Assembly: GCA_025458865.1 (NCBI GenBank)
Contig: JALORP010000026.1
Location: 1 to 64,000, forward strand
Direction: 5' to 3'
DNA: 64,000 nucleotides
From: Steroidobacteraceae bacterium
Lineage (GTDB): Bacteria > Pseudomonadota > Gammaproteobacteria > Steroidobacterales > Steroidobacteraceae
The notes under the pieces are model-generated. The model was not told the DNA's origin. It saw only the letters and a list, made by a program, of their open reading frames with translations, and did no database searches. Positions 39,362 to 51,333 of the stretch are shown here, piece by piece (within the stretch, counting starts at the first letter, position 1; each line of letters starts with the position of its first letter). Made by a program: the position numbers and the translations under genes.

Positions 39362-40720
39362 ATGAGCATCATCGCCTCGGGCATCGGCTCCGGCCTCGAC
39401 ATCGACGGCATCGTCCGCCAGCTGCTGGCAGCCGAGGGGCAGCCGCAGCAGCAGCGGCTCGACCAGCGACAGTCCTCGCTGCAGGCGCGGCTGTCGGCCT
39501 TTGGCCAGTTTCGCAGTGCCATCGAGGCCCTGCGCGAGGCACTGCGGCCGCTGACTTCGCTCGACGGCTTCCAGGGCCGGACGGCCGTCGTCGCCAGCGA
39601 GGCGCTGCTCGGCGCGAGCGCCACGCTCGAGGCCGCACCGGGCAGCTACACCGTCGAAGTGCTGCAGCTCGCCGCCGCGCAGAAGCTCGCCAGCGGGCCG
39701 TTCGCCAGCGCCCAGGACGTGGTCGGCAACGGCACGCTGACCCTCGCGGTCGGCGGCGAATCCTTCGACGTCGTGATCGAGCCGGGGCGCGAGACCCTGG
39801 CGGACATCCGCAGCGCCATCAACGCAGCCACGGGCAACTCCGGCGTCACGGCCACACTGGTCAACGCGAGCGACGGCACGCGCCTCGTGCTGACCGCCGC
39901 GCAGAGCGGCGCCGCCAGCACCATCAGCGTGTCCGCGTCGGGCGGGGATGGCGGGCTCGCCGCGCTCACCACCCTGACCGAGGTGCAGCCGGCGCGCGAT
40001 GCGCAGCTTCGGGTGGATGGCTTCACGATCAACTCGGCCACCAACGTCGTTTCGGACGCCGTCAGCGGCCTGACGCTCGCGCTCAAGTCCGCTGCCCCGG
40101 GCAGCCCGACCACGGTGACCGTCGGCAACGACGCCGAGGGCTCGCGCGCCAAGGTCGACGGGTTCGTGCAGGCCTACAACGCCCTCGTGAACGCCCTCCG
40201 GCCCTTGACGGCGTTCAACGCCGACACCGGCACGCGCGGACCGCTGCTCGGCGACCCGACCGCGCGGAACTTCCTGAACGCGGTGCGCACGGAGGTCGTG
40301 CGCGCCGTGGCCGGCGGCGGGTCGGTCGGCTCGCTCGCCGAGCTCGGCATCACGACCCGTGCCGACGGCACGCTCTCGATCGATGCGACGCGCCTCGGGG
40401 AGGCGCTCGCCGGCCGGTTCGAGGATGTCGGCCGGTTCTTCTCCGCGGGAGAGACCGGTCTTGCCGGGCGCCTCGACGCGTTGCTCGGCCAGTACGTTGG
40501 AAGCGACGGGCTGATCAAGGCCCGCACCGATGGACTGCAGGCCCGCCTGCGCGACGTCGCGGACGCCCGCACGGCGCTCGAGTTCCGCCTCGAGAAGATC
40601 GAGGCGCGACTGCGGCGCGAGTTCGGCGCCCTCGATTCGCTGGTGGCGCAGCTGCGCCAGACCAGCGACTTCCTCACGCGCCAGCTCGCGACGCTGACGC
40701 CCACCAACCAGCAGCGATAG
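39362..40720 (+). CDS. fliD: flagellar filament capping protein FliD
   Basis: MSIIASGIGSGLDIDGIVRQLLAAEGQPQQQRL. Confidence 0.95.
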   Translation: MSIIASGIGSGLDIDGIVRQLLAAEGQPQQQRLDQRQSSLQARLSAFGQFRSAIEALREALRPLTSLDGFQGRTAVVASEALLGASATLEAAPGSYTVEVLQLAAAQKLASGPFASAQDVVGNGTLTLAVGGESFDVVIEPGRETLADIRSAINAATGNSGVTATLVNASDGTRLVLTAAQSGAASTISVSASGGDGGLAALTTLTEVQPARDAQLRVDGFTINSATNVVSDAVSGLTLALKSAAPGSPTTVTVGNDAEGSRAKVDGFVQAYNALVNALRPLTAFNADTGTRGPLLGDPTARNFLNAVRTEVVRAVAGGGSVGSLAELGITTRADGTLSIDATRLGEALAGRFEDVGRFFSAGETGLAGRLDALLGQYVGSDGLIKARTDGLQARLRDVADARTALEFRLEKIEARLRREFGALDSLVAQLRQTSDFLTRQLATLTPTNQQR

Positions 40721-40736
40721 GCGAGGAGGCGAGACG

Positions 40737-41141
40737 ATGACCTACGGGACCGGATCCGCGGTCAAGGCCTACCAGTCCGCAGGCGCCCACGGGCGCGTCG
40801 CCGAGGCCGACCCGCACCGCCTCGTGCAGCTGCTGCTCGAGGGCGCGCTCGACCGGCTCGCGATCGCCCGGGGCCACCTGCAGGCCGGGCGGATCCCGCA
40901 GAAAGGCGAGACCCTCTCGCGCGCCATCGCGATCGTGGATTCGCTCAACGCCCACCTCGACCTCGAGCGCGGCGGCGAGATCGCCGCCAACCTGCGCGGC
41001 CTGTACGACTACGCCACGCGCCGCCTGCTCGAGGCCAACCTGCGCAACGATGCCCAGGCCATCGACGAAGTCGCCGGCCTCCTGCGCGAAGTGAAGGCGG
41101 GCTGGGACGCGATCGGCGCCGCGGCCCGGACTCCGCAATGA
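40737..41141 (+). CDS. fliS: flagellar export chaperone FliS
   Basis: VKAYQSAGAHGRVAEADPHRLVQLLLEGALDRLAIARG; LNAHLDLERGGEIAANLRGLYDY. Confidence 0.95.
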   Translation: MTYGTGSAVKAYQSAGAHGRVAEADPHRLVQLLLEGALDRLAIARGHLQAGRIPQKGETLSRAIAIVDSLNAHLDLERGGEIAANLRGLYDYATRRLLEANLRNDAQAIDEVAGLLREVKAGWDAIGAAARTPQ

Positions 41142-41470
41142 CGGCAGTCGCGCGCGCCGCGGAGCCGGTCGACGGGCTCGAGCAGGCGCTCGCGCTCACC
41201 GCCGAGCTGCGCGCCTGCGTCGAGGCGGGCGACTTCGAGGCGGCCGCCGACCTCGAGGCGGCGCGCCGCGCGCTGCTCGAGGATTTTTTCGCCGTTCGGC
41301 CGCCGGCCGCGGACCTCGAGCGCTGCGTTGGCCTGCTGCGCGAGCTCGTGGCGGCCAACGACGTGCTGGTCGGCCTCGCCGACCACCTGCAGCGCGCGCT
41401 CGCGCGCGAGGTCGAGACGCTCGGCACGGGTCGCCGCGCCGTCCGCGCCTATGGCGCCGCCGGGCCATGA
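41138..41470 (+). CDS. fliT: FliT-like flagellar chaperone
   Basis: 110 aa helical protein, overlaps fliS stop; assigned mainly by position. Confidence 0.6.
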   Translation: MTAVARAAEPVDGLEQALALTAELRACVEAGDFEAAADLEAARRALLEDFFAVRPPAADLERCVGLLRELVAANDVLVGLADHLQRALAREVETLGTGRRAVRAYGAAGP

Positions 41471-42053
41471 GCCTGCCTTGAGCGCCAGCGGCGACAGCGA
41501 CTTCACCGACGGCCTGCACTTCGACGGGCAGCTGTCGCTTGCCTTCGAGGGCGACGACGCCGAGCCGCTGCCCGCGACGCTCGCGCGCCTCAATGCCGAC
41601 AACCTCCAGGTGCTGCAGTCCGACGCATCGCTGGCCGAGTCGCACCGCATGGTGGACGCCAAGGACGAAGAGCGGCCCTGGCTGGCGGACCTTGCCCGCC
41701 TCGAGTTCAAGCTCGACGTGCTGCTCGGCACGCTCGGCCGGGTGCTCGCGCGCGAAGCCGTGATGCCGGCCGCCGTCCCGGTCCGGATGTACGCGGGCGG
41801 CATCGAGTGGCTGGCGCAGGACGATCGCCCCGTGACCGGCGCCCGCGGCCGCCTGACGCTCTACGTGAATCCGTCCTTCCCGCAGCCGCTGCAGGTATAT
41901 GGCCGGGTGATCGGCTACCGCAGCGACGGGCATGGACTCTGGGCGCAGTTCGCCTTCGGCGGGCTGAGCGCCCCGGTGGTGGACATGCTCGAGCGACTGG
42001 TCTTCCGGCAGCACCGCCGGCAGGTGGCGGGCGCGCGCGGGGCGGGTGCCTGA
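41451..42053 (+). CDS. PilZ-like cyclic-di-GMP receptor domain protein
   Basis: ARGRLTLYVNPSFPQPLQVYGRVIGY...GLWAQFAFGGLSAPVVDMLERLVFRQHRR; start uncertain (ATG 41451 or TTG 41478). Confidence 0.65.
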   Translation: MAPPGHEPALSASGDSDFTDGLHFDGQLSLAFEGDDAEPLPATLARLNADNLQVLQSDASLAESHRMVDAKDEERPWLADLARLEFKLDVLLGTLGRVLAREAVMPAAVPVRMYAGGIEWLAQDDRPVTGARGRLTLYVNPSFPQPLQVYGRVIGYRSDGHGLWAQFAFGGLSAPVVDMLERLVFRQHRRQVAGARGAGA

Positions 42054-42167
42054 CGCCCCCAGGCATCCGGATCAGCAATTTGTCGTGGACAGGCATTAAG
42101 GTAATTCCTTAGATTGCTTTCAGGGTTTTGCGCATAACGGTATCGGTGGTTATTTCTCTAGGATTCG

Positions 42168-42206
42168 AAGCGTCTGGAAGGGCAGCCTGTCTGCATTCAG
42201 ACGCTT
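42168..42206 (+). promoter_or_regulatory. inverted repeat in fleQ upstream region
   Basis: aagcgtctg (42168-42176) / cagacgctt (42198-42206), with competing gtctg-catt-cagac. Confidence 0.5.
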
Positions 42207-42268
42207 AGATCGAAAATCTCGAACAATAACCAGATCCGCATGAGGCGGGTCGCTGACTGCGGGATGCC

Positions 42269-43621
42269 GTGACCGACACGAAAGTCGCCGTCATCGAGCC
42301 TGACGCCAGCCGGATTCCGGCCTGGCACAGCGCCCTCCACTTCCTCGACTACCAGCCGGTCATCGCCCCGACGCTCGAGGCGCTGGACTGGCCCCGGCGG
42401 GCAGCGCCCGACTGGGCCGCCCTGGTCATCGGGCACGCCCGCCCGCGCCGGATCCTGGAGGAAGTGGCGGCGCGGCTTGGCGTCGCGGGCGGGCCGCTGC
42501 CCGTCGTCTGCACCGAACCGCTCGGCCACGACCCGGCGCTGGGGTCGATGCTCGTGCCGCTGCCGCTCGAGTTGCCGCTGCGCTATCCGCAGCTGTCGGC
42601 CGTCCTGCACGAGGCGCGCCGGCTGCGCGCGGCCCAGGCGCCCGGGGCGAGCGCGTGGCGCCCGGGCGGCTCATCTCCGGCCATCGGAGCCGTGCACCGC
42701 CTGTCGGAGCAGGTCGCCGCATTCGACACGAGCGTGCTGATCCTCGGCGAATCCGGCACCGGCAAGGAAATGGTGGCGCGCTACATACACGAGCTGTCGC
42801 CGCGCGCGCACCGGCCCTTCGTGCCGGTCAACTGCGGGGCGATCCCGCCGGACCTGCTCGAGAGCGAGCTGTTCGGCCACGAGAAAGGGGCTTTCACCGG
42901 CGCCCTCACGACGCGCGTGGGGCGCTTCGAGTTCGCCGAGGGTGGCACCCTGTTCCTCGACGAGATCGGCGACATGCCGCACGCCATGCAGGTCAAGCTG
43001 CTGCGCGTGCTGCAGGAACGCAGCTTCGAGCGTGTCGGCAGCAACCGCAGCCAGCGCTGCGACGTGCGGGTCATCGCCGCGACCCACCGCGACCTCGAGG
43101 CCGCGATCGCCGATGGCCGCTTCCGCGAGGACCTCTACTACCGCCTCAACGTGTTCCCGATCCAGATGCCGCCGCTCAGGGATCGCATCGCCGACCTGCC
43201 TGCGCTGATCGACCAGCTCGGCGCGCGCCTCGAGGCGTCCACGGGGCGGCGCGTCAGCCTGACCGCCGCGGGGCTCGCCGCCCTCGGCCGCTACGGCTGG
43301 CCGGGCAACGTGCGCGAGCTCGCCAACCTGCTCGAACGCCTGGTGATCCTGTATCCCGGCGAGCGGATCGGGCCGGAACTGCTGCCCGAGCGCTACCGCG
43401 CCGGCGTGGCGACCGGGCCGGTGCCGGAGGCGGGCCTTGCGCTCCCCGGCGAGGGCGTGAGCCTCAAGGATCACCTCGCGCAGCTCGAGGTCACCATGAT
43501 CCGCGAGGCGCTCGCCCGCGCGGACGGCACCGTTTCCGAGGCAGCCCGCCTGCTCGGCCTGCAGCGCACCACCCTGGTCGAGAAGCTGCGCAAGTACCGC
43601 CTCGAGGCCCGCGCTGCCTGA
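42269..43621 (+). CDS. fleQ: sigma-54-dependent flagellar master regulator FleQ
   Basis: AAA+ [29 protein letters not shown]-terminal [25 protein letters not shown]; flagellar locus. Confidence 0.9.
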   Translation: MTDTKVAVIEPDASRIPAWHSALHFLDYQPVIAPTLEALDWPRRAAPDWAALVIGHARPRRILEEVAARLGVAGGPLPVVCTEPLGHDPALGSMLVPLPLELPLRYPQLSAVLHEARRLRAAQAPGASAWRPGGSSPAIGAVHRLSEQVAAFDTSVLILGESGTGKEMVARYIHELSPRAHRPFVPVNCGAIPPDLLESELFGHEKGAFTGALTTRVGRFEFAEGGTLFLDEIGDMPHAMQVKLLRVLQERSFERVGSNRSQRCDVRVIAATHRDLEAAIADGRFREDLYYRLNVFPIQMPPLRDRIADLPALIDQLGARLEASTGRRVSLTAAGLAALGRYGWPGNVRELANLLERLVILYPGERIGPELLPERYRAGVATGPVPEAGLALPGEGVSLKDHLAQLEVTMIREALARADGTVSEAARLLGLQRTTLVEKLRKYRLEARAA

Positions 43622-43739
43622 GCCCGGCCCCGCTGCCGTGGCCGCGCCGTCCCGGCCAGACTCCTCCGTCGACGGTTTTTTGACGCGGGCCCGCCGCGTC
43701 GAGTCACGCTAAGTCATTGTTTTATAGATGGTCAGTGTC

Positions 43740-43755
43740 TGGCACGGATATTGCT
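43740..43755 (+). promoter_or_regulatory. sigma-54 promoter for fleSR
   Basis: TGGCAC-ggata-TTGCT, 33 bp upstream of fleS ATG. Confidence 0.9.
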
Positions 43756-43788
43756 GGACTGTCCGGTGGTATTCCCCGGCGAGGGTCC

Positions 43789-44966
43789 ATGTCGGCCGCC
43801 ATCGAACAACGCCAGCTGAACGACGCGTTTCGCGCCTTCAACGAGCTGTCCACCTCGCTCGAGCGCTCCTACCGCGACCTCGAGTCGCAGGTGTCGCGGC
43901 TGAACGAGGAGCTCGCCTCCGTCCGGCGCGCGCGGCTGGAGGAGCACCGCGCCCGGGAGCGCATCGCCTCGCGCCTCGAGCGGCTGCTGGCGCTGCTGCC
44001 GGGCGGCGTGCTGGTGCTGGACGCGGACGACGTCGTGCGCGAGTGCAACGCGGCCGCGCGCGAGATGCTCGGCAGTCCCCTCGAGGGCGAGCCTTGGTCG
44101 GCCGTCTGCGCGCGCGCGATGCAGCGCGCGAGCGTTTTCGGCGGCGAGGTGCCGCTCGCCAGCGGTCGCCACGTCTCGCTCGCACAGCGCAGCCTCGGCG
44201 ACGAGCCCGGCCGGATCGTCCTGGTGACCGACGTGACCGAGGCGCACCTGGTGCGCGAGCTGCTGGAGCGCAACGGGCGCCTCGCCGAGATGGGCGAGAT
44301 GGCGGCGCGACTCGCCCACCAGCTGCGCACGCCGCTGACCACGGCGCTGCTTTACGCCTCGCGGCTGGCCTCGCCCTCGCTGCCGCCGGAGCAGCGCGAG
44401 CCGCTCGCCGCGCGCACGGTCGACCGCCTGAAACACCTCGAGCAGCAGGTGGCGGACATGCTCGCCTACGCGCGCGGTGGCGCGAGCGGGCTTGCGCCGC
44501 TGTCGCTGGATGCGGTCCTCGAGGACGTCGCGCAGACCCTCGCCGGGCGCCTGAAGGCCGGCGGGCGGCTGACGCTGCGCACGCGTGCCCCGGGCCTGAC
44601 CGTCCTCGGCAACCGCGATGCCCTCGCGGGCGCGGTGGCGAACCTCGTGATCAACGCCCTCGACGCCGGCGGCGCCGGCGCGGAGGTCCTGGTCGAGGCC
44701 AGCCGGCCGCAGCCCGGCATCGCGCGCATCACCGTCGCCGACAACGGCCCGGGCGTGCCCGAGGCCCTTCGCGACCGGATCTTCGAGCCCTTCTTCACGA
44801 CCCGTTCGGCGGGCACGGGCCTCGGCCTCGCGGTCGTGCGCTCGGTCGCCGTGGCGCACGGCGGCTGCGCGCGCCTCGAGCCCGGCGCCGCCGGCGCCAC
44901 GTTCGTGATCGAGATTCCCCTCGGCGACGGTGCGGCGGCGCCGGCGGGCGCGACGGAGGCAGCCTG

Positions 44967-44967
<1 letters not shown>
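43789..44967 (+). CDS. fleS: sensor histidine kinase FleS
   Basis: PAS-like region, HisKA ([14 protein letters not shown]), HATPase ([28 protein letters not shown]). Confidence 0.9.
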
Positions 44968-46319
<1,352 letters not shown>

Positions 46320-46333
46320 ACGGAGGAAACGAC

Positions 46334-46666
46334 TTGAACACCATCGACTCGACGAGGCTGCTGCTCGAGATGCGCGCGCTGGCGCTCAAGGCGCAGGCCG
46401 GTGCCGGCGCCGTGGAGGCAACCGGCGCCTCGGGCGCGCCGCCCGTCGAGTTCGCCGCCGCGATGAAGGCGGCGGCCAGCCAGGTCAGCGCGGCGCAGCA
46501 GGGCGCGCGCGCGATGGCCGAGGCCTTCGAGGCGGGCGCGCCGGGCGCCGACCTGACGCGAGTCATGCTGGAGGTGCAGAAGGCGAGCCTGTCGTTCAAG
46601 GCCATGACCGAGGTGCGCAACAAGCTGGTCGCGGCGTACCAGGAAGTCATGAACATGCCGATCTGA
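46334..46666 (+). CDS. fliE: flagellar hook-basal body complex protein FliE
   Basis: [41 protein letters not shown] start with SD gaggaaac. Confidence 0.93.
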   Translation: MNTIDSTRLLLEMRALALKAQAGAGAVEATGASGAPPVEFAAAMKAAASQVSAAQQGARAMAEAFEAGAPGADLTRVMLEVQKASLSFKAMTEVRNKLVAAYQEVMNMPI

Positions 46667-46688
46667 CCGCGCCGCGAGGAACTGATCC

Positions 46689-48332
46689 ATGGCCGACGCC
46701 TCAAGCCTTCCCGCCCGCAGCCTGGTCGACACCGTCCCGGGCCTGAGGCAGCTGTCGCTGCTCATCGGCGTCGCGGCCGCGGTGGCCGCCGCCCTGTGGC
46801 TGGTGCTCTGGTCCCAGGGCCCGAACTACTCGATGCTGTACGGCCGCCTGTCCGACAGCGACGCCGCCGCCGTGGTTCAGGCGCTGTCCGCGGCGGGCAT
46901 ACAGCACCGTCTCGATCCCGGCAGCGGCGCCGTCATGGTGCCCGCCGACCGGCTCCACGACGCGCGCCTGACGCTCGCCGGCGAGGGCCTGCCGCAGGGC
47001 GACGGGCTCGGCCTCGAAATGCTGCGCGGCCAGGAGGGCTTCGGCACCAGCCAGTTCATGGAGTCGGCCCGCTACCAGCACGCGCTCGAGACGGAGCTGG
47101 CTCGGACGATCATCCGCGTGCAGGGCGTGCAGGCCGCGCGCGTGCACCTCGCCCTGCCGAAGCAGTCCGTGTTCATCCGCGACCGGCGGCGCGCCAGCGC
47201 CTCGGTGATGCTGCAGCTCCACGCCGGGCGCAGGCTGGACCCCGGCCAGGTGTCCGCGATCGTGAACCTCGTCGCGTCGAGCGTGCCCGAACTCGAGGCC
47301 GGCCAGGTCACCGTCGTGGACCAGAACGGCACGCTCCTGTCCTCGCCCCGGGAGGACGACGGCTTCGCGGCGACCGCGCGCCAGCTCGACTACCAGCGGC
47401 AGCTGGAGGACCGCTATGAGCAGCGCATCGAGGAACTTCTCGGCCCGCTCGTGGGCGTGGGCCGCGTGCGCGCCGGGGTCACGGCTGACGTGGACTTCAC
47501 GATCGCGGAGCGCACGCGTGAGGACTTCGACCGCGAGCAGCAGGTGGTGCGCAGCGAGCAGACGAGCGCCGACGCGCGGCCCGCCGGCGACCTCGCCGCG
47601 GGCATCCCCGGCGCGCTCAGCAACCAGCCGCCCGCGACGACTCCGGCGCCACCCGCGGCGGCCCAGCAGGCCGGCGACGGCGCGGCGGAGGACGAGCCGG
47701 CGCCGCCGATGGCAACCAGTCAGCGCGCGACGCGCAACTACGAGATCGGCCGCACCATCAGCCACGTCCGCGAGCCGACCGGCTCCGTGCGCCGGCTGTC
47801 GGTGGCCGTGATCCTGGACAACAAGCCGGCGCCGGCGGGCGCGGCGGAAGCGGACGGGCCGGCGGCGGGCGTCGCCTGGACGGCGGAGGAACTCGATCGA
47901 TTCACGACCATCGTCAAGGAGGCGGTCGGCTTCGACGAGGCGCGCGGCGATCGCGTGCAGGTCCTGAACGCGGGCTTCACGCCGGTGCCGGGACTGGACA
48001 GCATTGAGGCGCCGCCTGTCTGGAAGAGCCCGGCGCTCTGGAGCTTCGGCCGGCAGGCGCTCGGCGCGGCGCTCGTGCTCGTGCTCGCGTTCGTGGTGCT
48101 GCGGCCGCTCATGAAATCCATCACCGTGGGGCCGTCCGCGGGCGGCGCCCTCGTGCCCGTGCCGGGAGCCGGGGTTGCGGACCTGGCGCAGGACCGGGTG
48201 ACGCTGTCGCGGGGCGGCGCGCCGGCGGCGAATTACGAGCAGCAGGTCGCTGCCGCCCGCAGCCTGATCGGGCAGGATCCCCGCAGGGCCGCCGATGTGG
48301 TCAAGGACTGGGTGACGGCCGATGGCCGGTAA
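46689..48332 (+). CDS. fliF: flagellar MS-ring protein FliF
   Basis: NYSMLYGRLSDSDAAAVVQALSAAGIQHRLDPGSGAVMVPADRLHDARLTLAGEGLPQG. Confidence 0.96.
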   Translation: MADASSLPARSLVDTVPGLRQLSLLIGVAAAVAAALWLVLWSQGPNYSMLYGRLSDSDAAAVVQALSAAGIQHRLDPGSGAVMVPADRLHDARLTLAGEGLPQGDGLGLEMLRGQEGFGTSQFMESARYQHALETELARTIIRVQGVQAARVHLALPKQSVFIRDRRRASASVMLQLHAGRRLDPGQVSAIVNLVASSVPELEAGQVTVVDQNGTLLSSPREDDGFAATARQLDYQRQLEDRYEQRIEELLGPLVGVGRVRAGVTADVDFTIAERTREDFDREQQVVRSEQTSADARPAGDLAAGIPGALSNQPPATTPAPPAAAQQAGDGAAEDEPAPPMATSQRATRNYEIGRTISHVREPTGSVRRLSVAVILDNKPAPAGAAEADGPAAGVAWTAEELDRFTTIVKEAVGFDEARGDRVQVLNAGFTPVPGLDSIEAPPVWKSPALWSFGRQALGAALVLVLAFVVLRPLMKSITVGPSAGGALVPVPGAGVADLAQDRVTLSRGGAPAANYEQQVAAARSLIGQDPRRAADVVKDWVTADGR

Positions 48333-49335
48333 CGTGGCGGAGGCTTCGGGGGCCGAGCGCGCGGCGATCCTGCTGCTGTCGCTCGGCGAGCAGGAGGCGG
48401 CCGCCATCATCCGCCACATGGACGCCCGCGAGGTGCAGCGGGTCAGCGAGGCCATGGCCGCGCTCAAGGACGTGCCGCGGGAGCGGACCCAGACGGTCGT
48501 CGCCGGATTCATCGATTCGGTCGAGAAGCGTGGCGCCGGAGGCAGCGGCGCGCGCGAATTCGTCCGCAGGATGCTCACCACCTCGCTCGGCCGCGAGCGC
48601 GCCGAGCGGTTCCTCGAGCGCCTCGCCCCGGACGCGGAGACCGGCGCGGGCATGGACCAGCTCAAGTGGATGCACCCGCGCCAGGTCGCGGACCTGCTGC
48701 GGGAGGAACACCCCCAGGTCGTTGCCACCGTGCTGGCGCACCTCGACCCGGAGCAGGGCGGTGCCGTTGCCGCGCTGCTGCCGGAATCGCTGCGTTCGGA
48801 CGTGGTGCTCAGGGTGGCGACGATCGACGAGGTGCCGCAGTCGGCGCTCAAGGAGCTCGACGGGCTGGTGGAGCAGCGCGCGGCCGAGGCTACCTCGGGC
48901 GCGCCGCGGAGGCTCGGCGGCAAGCGGCTGGCGGCCAACATCCTCAATGCGCTCGGGACCGACCAGAAAGGCGCCGCGCTCGCGTTCATCGAGGAGCGCG
49001 ACGCCGAGCTGTGCCAGCAGATCAAGGACCAGATGTTCGTGTTCGAGAACCTGATGCAGGTGGACGACCGCGGCATCCAGGCCGTGCTCCGCGAGGTTCC
49101 GTCCGACGTGCTGGCGACCGCGCTGCGCGGCGCGGACCCCGAGGTGCAGGAGAAACTGTTCCGCAACATGTCGAAGCGCGCCGCCGAGATCCTCAAGGAC
49201 GAGATGGAGGTGCGCGGGCCGGTGCGGCTGGCCGAGGTGGAGGCGGCGCAGCGCGAGATCGTCGGCGTCGCGCAGCGGCTCGCGGAGGACGGCACCATCG
49301 TGATCGGCGGCAGCGGCGGCGGCGACTATGTCTAG
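48322..49335 (+). CDS. fliG: flagellar motor switch protein FliG
   Basis: GAERAAILLLSLGEQEAAAIIRHMD; MFVFENLMQVDDRGIQAVLREV. Confidence 0.97.
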   Translation: MAGNVAEASGAERAAILLLSLGEQEAAAIIRHMDAREVQRVSEAMAALKDVPRERTQTVVAGFIDSVEKRGAGGSGAREFVRRMLTTSLGRERAERFLERLAPDAETGAGMDQLKWMHPRQVADLLREEHPQVVATVLAHLDPEQGGAVAALLPESLRSDVVLRVATIDEVPQSALKELDGLVEQRAAEATSGAPRRLGGKRLAANILNALGTDQKGAALAFIEERDAELCQQIKDQMFVFENLMQVDDRGIQAVLREVPSDVLATALRGADPEVQEKLFRNMSKRAAEILKDEMEVRGPVRLAEVEAAQREIVGVAQRLAEDGTIVIGGSGGGDYV

Positions 49336-49975
49336 GGTGATCGACGCCGGCGCCGCGACGGAGGCGCGGCCGTGGCAGGCGCCGGCCATGGGCGAGGCCG
49401 CGGCGGCGCCGCGCGGCGCCTCGCCGGAGGGCGGAGTGCTGACCGCGGGCGTGCTGGCCGACCTGCAGCGTGAGGCCTGGGAGGAAGCGTGGCAGGCCGG
49501 CCACCAGGCCGGCTGGCGCGCGGGCGAACAGCAGCTGCGCGAGCGCGTCGAGCGGCTGGACGCGCTGATCGCGGACCTGGCGCGACCCTTCGACGCGCTC
49601 GACTCGCAGGTCGAGGAGGAGCTCGTGGGGCTGGCCATGGCGCTCGCGAAGCAGATCGTACGCCGCGAGATCCGGCTCGACCCGACCCAGATCATCGCGG
49701 TGGTCCGCGAGGCGGTTTCGGCCCTGCCGGTGTCCGCGCGCGAAGTCCGGGTGCACCTGCACCCCGAGGATGCGGCGGTCATCCGCCAGTACCTCGCGCC
49801 GACCGAGAACGAGCGCGCGTGGCAGGTCGTCGAGGACCCGGTGATGATGCGCGGCGGTTGCCAGGTGCTGACAGCCACCTCGAGGGTGGACGCGCGGCTC
49901 GAGACCCGGCTCGGCAAGGTGCTCTCCCAGCTGCTCGGCGGCGAGCGCGCCGCGGACGCGCGGGGCGGCGCGTGA
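49328..49975 (+). CDS. fliH: flagellar assembly protein FliH
   Basis: LVGLAMALAKQIVRREIRLDPTQIIAVVREAVSALP. Confidence 0.92.
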   Translation: MSRVIDAGAATEARPWQAPAMGEAAAAPRGASPEGGVLTAGVLADLQREAWEEAWQAGHQAGWRAGEQQLRERVERLDALIADLARPFDALDSQVEEELVGLAMALAKQIVRREIRLDPTQIIAVVREAVSALPVSAREVRVHLHPEDAAVIRQYLAPTENERAWQVVEDPVMMRGGCQVLTATSRVDARLETRLGKVLSQLLGGERAADARGGA

Positions 49976-51333
49976 TCGCCTCGCCCGGCCGGGAGGGCCG
50001 GCAGGCTCGCTGGGCGGGGCGGCTCGCGGCCCATCGTTCACGCTGCGCGGAGATCGAGCCTCTGCAGGTGGAAGGCCTGCTGTCGCGCATGGTCGGGCTC
50101 ACGCTCGAGGCGGTCGGCTGCGAGGCGGCCGTCGGCGCGCGCTGCAGCGTGGCGGCGGCCGATGGCCGCGAGGTCGAGGCCGAGGTCGTGGGCTTCGCCG
50201 GCGAGCGCATCTTCCTGATGCCCACGGGCGACATGCGCGGCCTCATGCCCGGCGCGCGGGTCGTGCCGGTGCAGTCGGTTTCGGCGGTGAGCGTGGGCGA
50301 CGGCCTGCTCGGCCGCGTCCTCGACGGCGCCGGCCGGCCGCTCGACGGGCTCGGCGCGGTGGACTGCGACGACGTCCGGCCGCTCATGGGCGTGCCGCTG
50401 AACCCGCTGAAGCGCAACGCCATCCGCGATCCGCTCGACGTCGGCGTCCGGTCGATCAACGGCCTGCTCACGGTCGGCCGCGGCCAGCGGATCGGCCTGT
50501 TCGCCGGTTCCGGCGTCGGCAAGTCGGTGCTGCTCGGCATGATGACGCGCTACACCGAGGCGGACGTGACCGTGGTCGGCCTCATCGGGGAGCGCGGCCG
50601 CGAGGTGCAGGAGTTCGTCAACGACACGCTCGGCCCGGACGGCCTCAGGCGGGCGGTCGTGGTCGCCACGCCGGCGGACGTTCCCCCGCTGATGCGCCTG
50701 CACGGCGCCTGGCTCGCCACGGCGATCGCCGAGCACTTCCGCGACGAGGGTCGCAAGGTGCTGCTGCTCCTCGATTCGCTGACGCGCTTCGCGCAGGCGC
50801 AGCGCGAGATCGCGCTCGCCATCGGCGAGCCGCCGGCGACCAAGGGCTACCCGCCGAGCGTATTCGCGCGCCTGCCGCAGCTCGTCGAGCGCGCGGGAAA
50901 CAGCGACCGCGGTCCGGGCTCGATCACGGCCATCTATACCGTCCTCGCCGAGGGCGACGACCAGAACGACCCGATCGCCGATGCCGCGCGCGCCATCCTC
51001 GACGGGCACATCGTGCTGTCGCGCCCGCTGGCCGAGGCGGGTGTCTACCCCGCCGTGGACATCGAGAGCTCGATCAGCCGCGCCATGCACCAGGTGATAC
51101 CGCGCGAGCACCAGGACCTCGCGCTGCGCGTGCGGCAGCTCTACGCGGTCTATCGCCAGCACCGCGACCTGATCTCGGTGGGCGCCTACAAGCGGGGCAG
51201 CGACCCGCGGGTGGACGCCGCGATCGAGGCCTGGCCGCGAATCGTCGACTTCCTCTCGCAGGACATGTACGACCGCGTTTCCTTCGGCGACAGCGCCCGG
51301 GCGCTCGCGGCGCTGCTCGGTCCGTCGCCGTGA
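49972..51333 (+). CDS. fliI: flagellum-specific ATPase FliI
   Basis: GLFAGSGVGKSVLLGMM Walker A; LLLLDSLTRFAQAQREI Walker B; GTG start overlapping fliH. Confidence 0.97.
   Translation: MIASPGREGRQARWAGRLAAHRSRCAEIEPLQVEGLLSRMVGLTLEAVGCEAAVGARCSVAAADGREVEAEVVGFAGERIFLMPTGDMRGLMPGARVVPVQSVSAVSVGDGLLGRVLDGAGRPLDGLGAVDCDDVRPLMGVPLNPLKRNAIRDPLDVGVRSINGLLTVGRGQRIGLFAGSGVGKSVLLGMMTRYTEADVTVVGLIGERGREVQEFVNDTLGPDGLRRAVVVATPADVPPLMRLHGAWLATAIAEHFRDEGRKVLLLLDSLTRFAQAQREIALAIGEPPATKGYPPSVFARLPQLVERAGNSDRGPGSITAIYTVLAEGDDQNDPIADAARAILDGHIVLSRPLAEAGVYPAVDIESSISRAMHQVIPREHQDLALRVRQLYAVYRQHRDLISVGAYKRGSDPRVDAAIEAWPRIVDFLSQDMYDRVSFGDSARALAALLGPSP

Noticed and set aside
43728-44966. N-terminal extension of fleR through fleS
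   Set aside because: Translation is Arg-rich noise until [23 protein letters not shown] at 44967.
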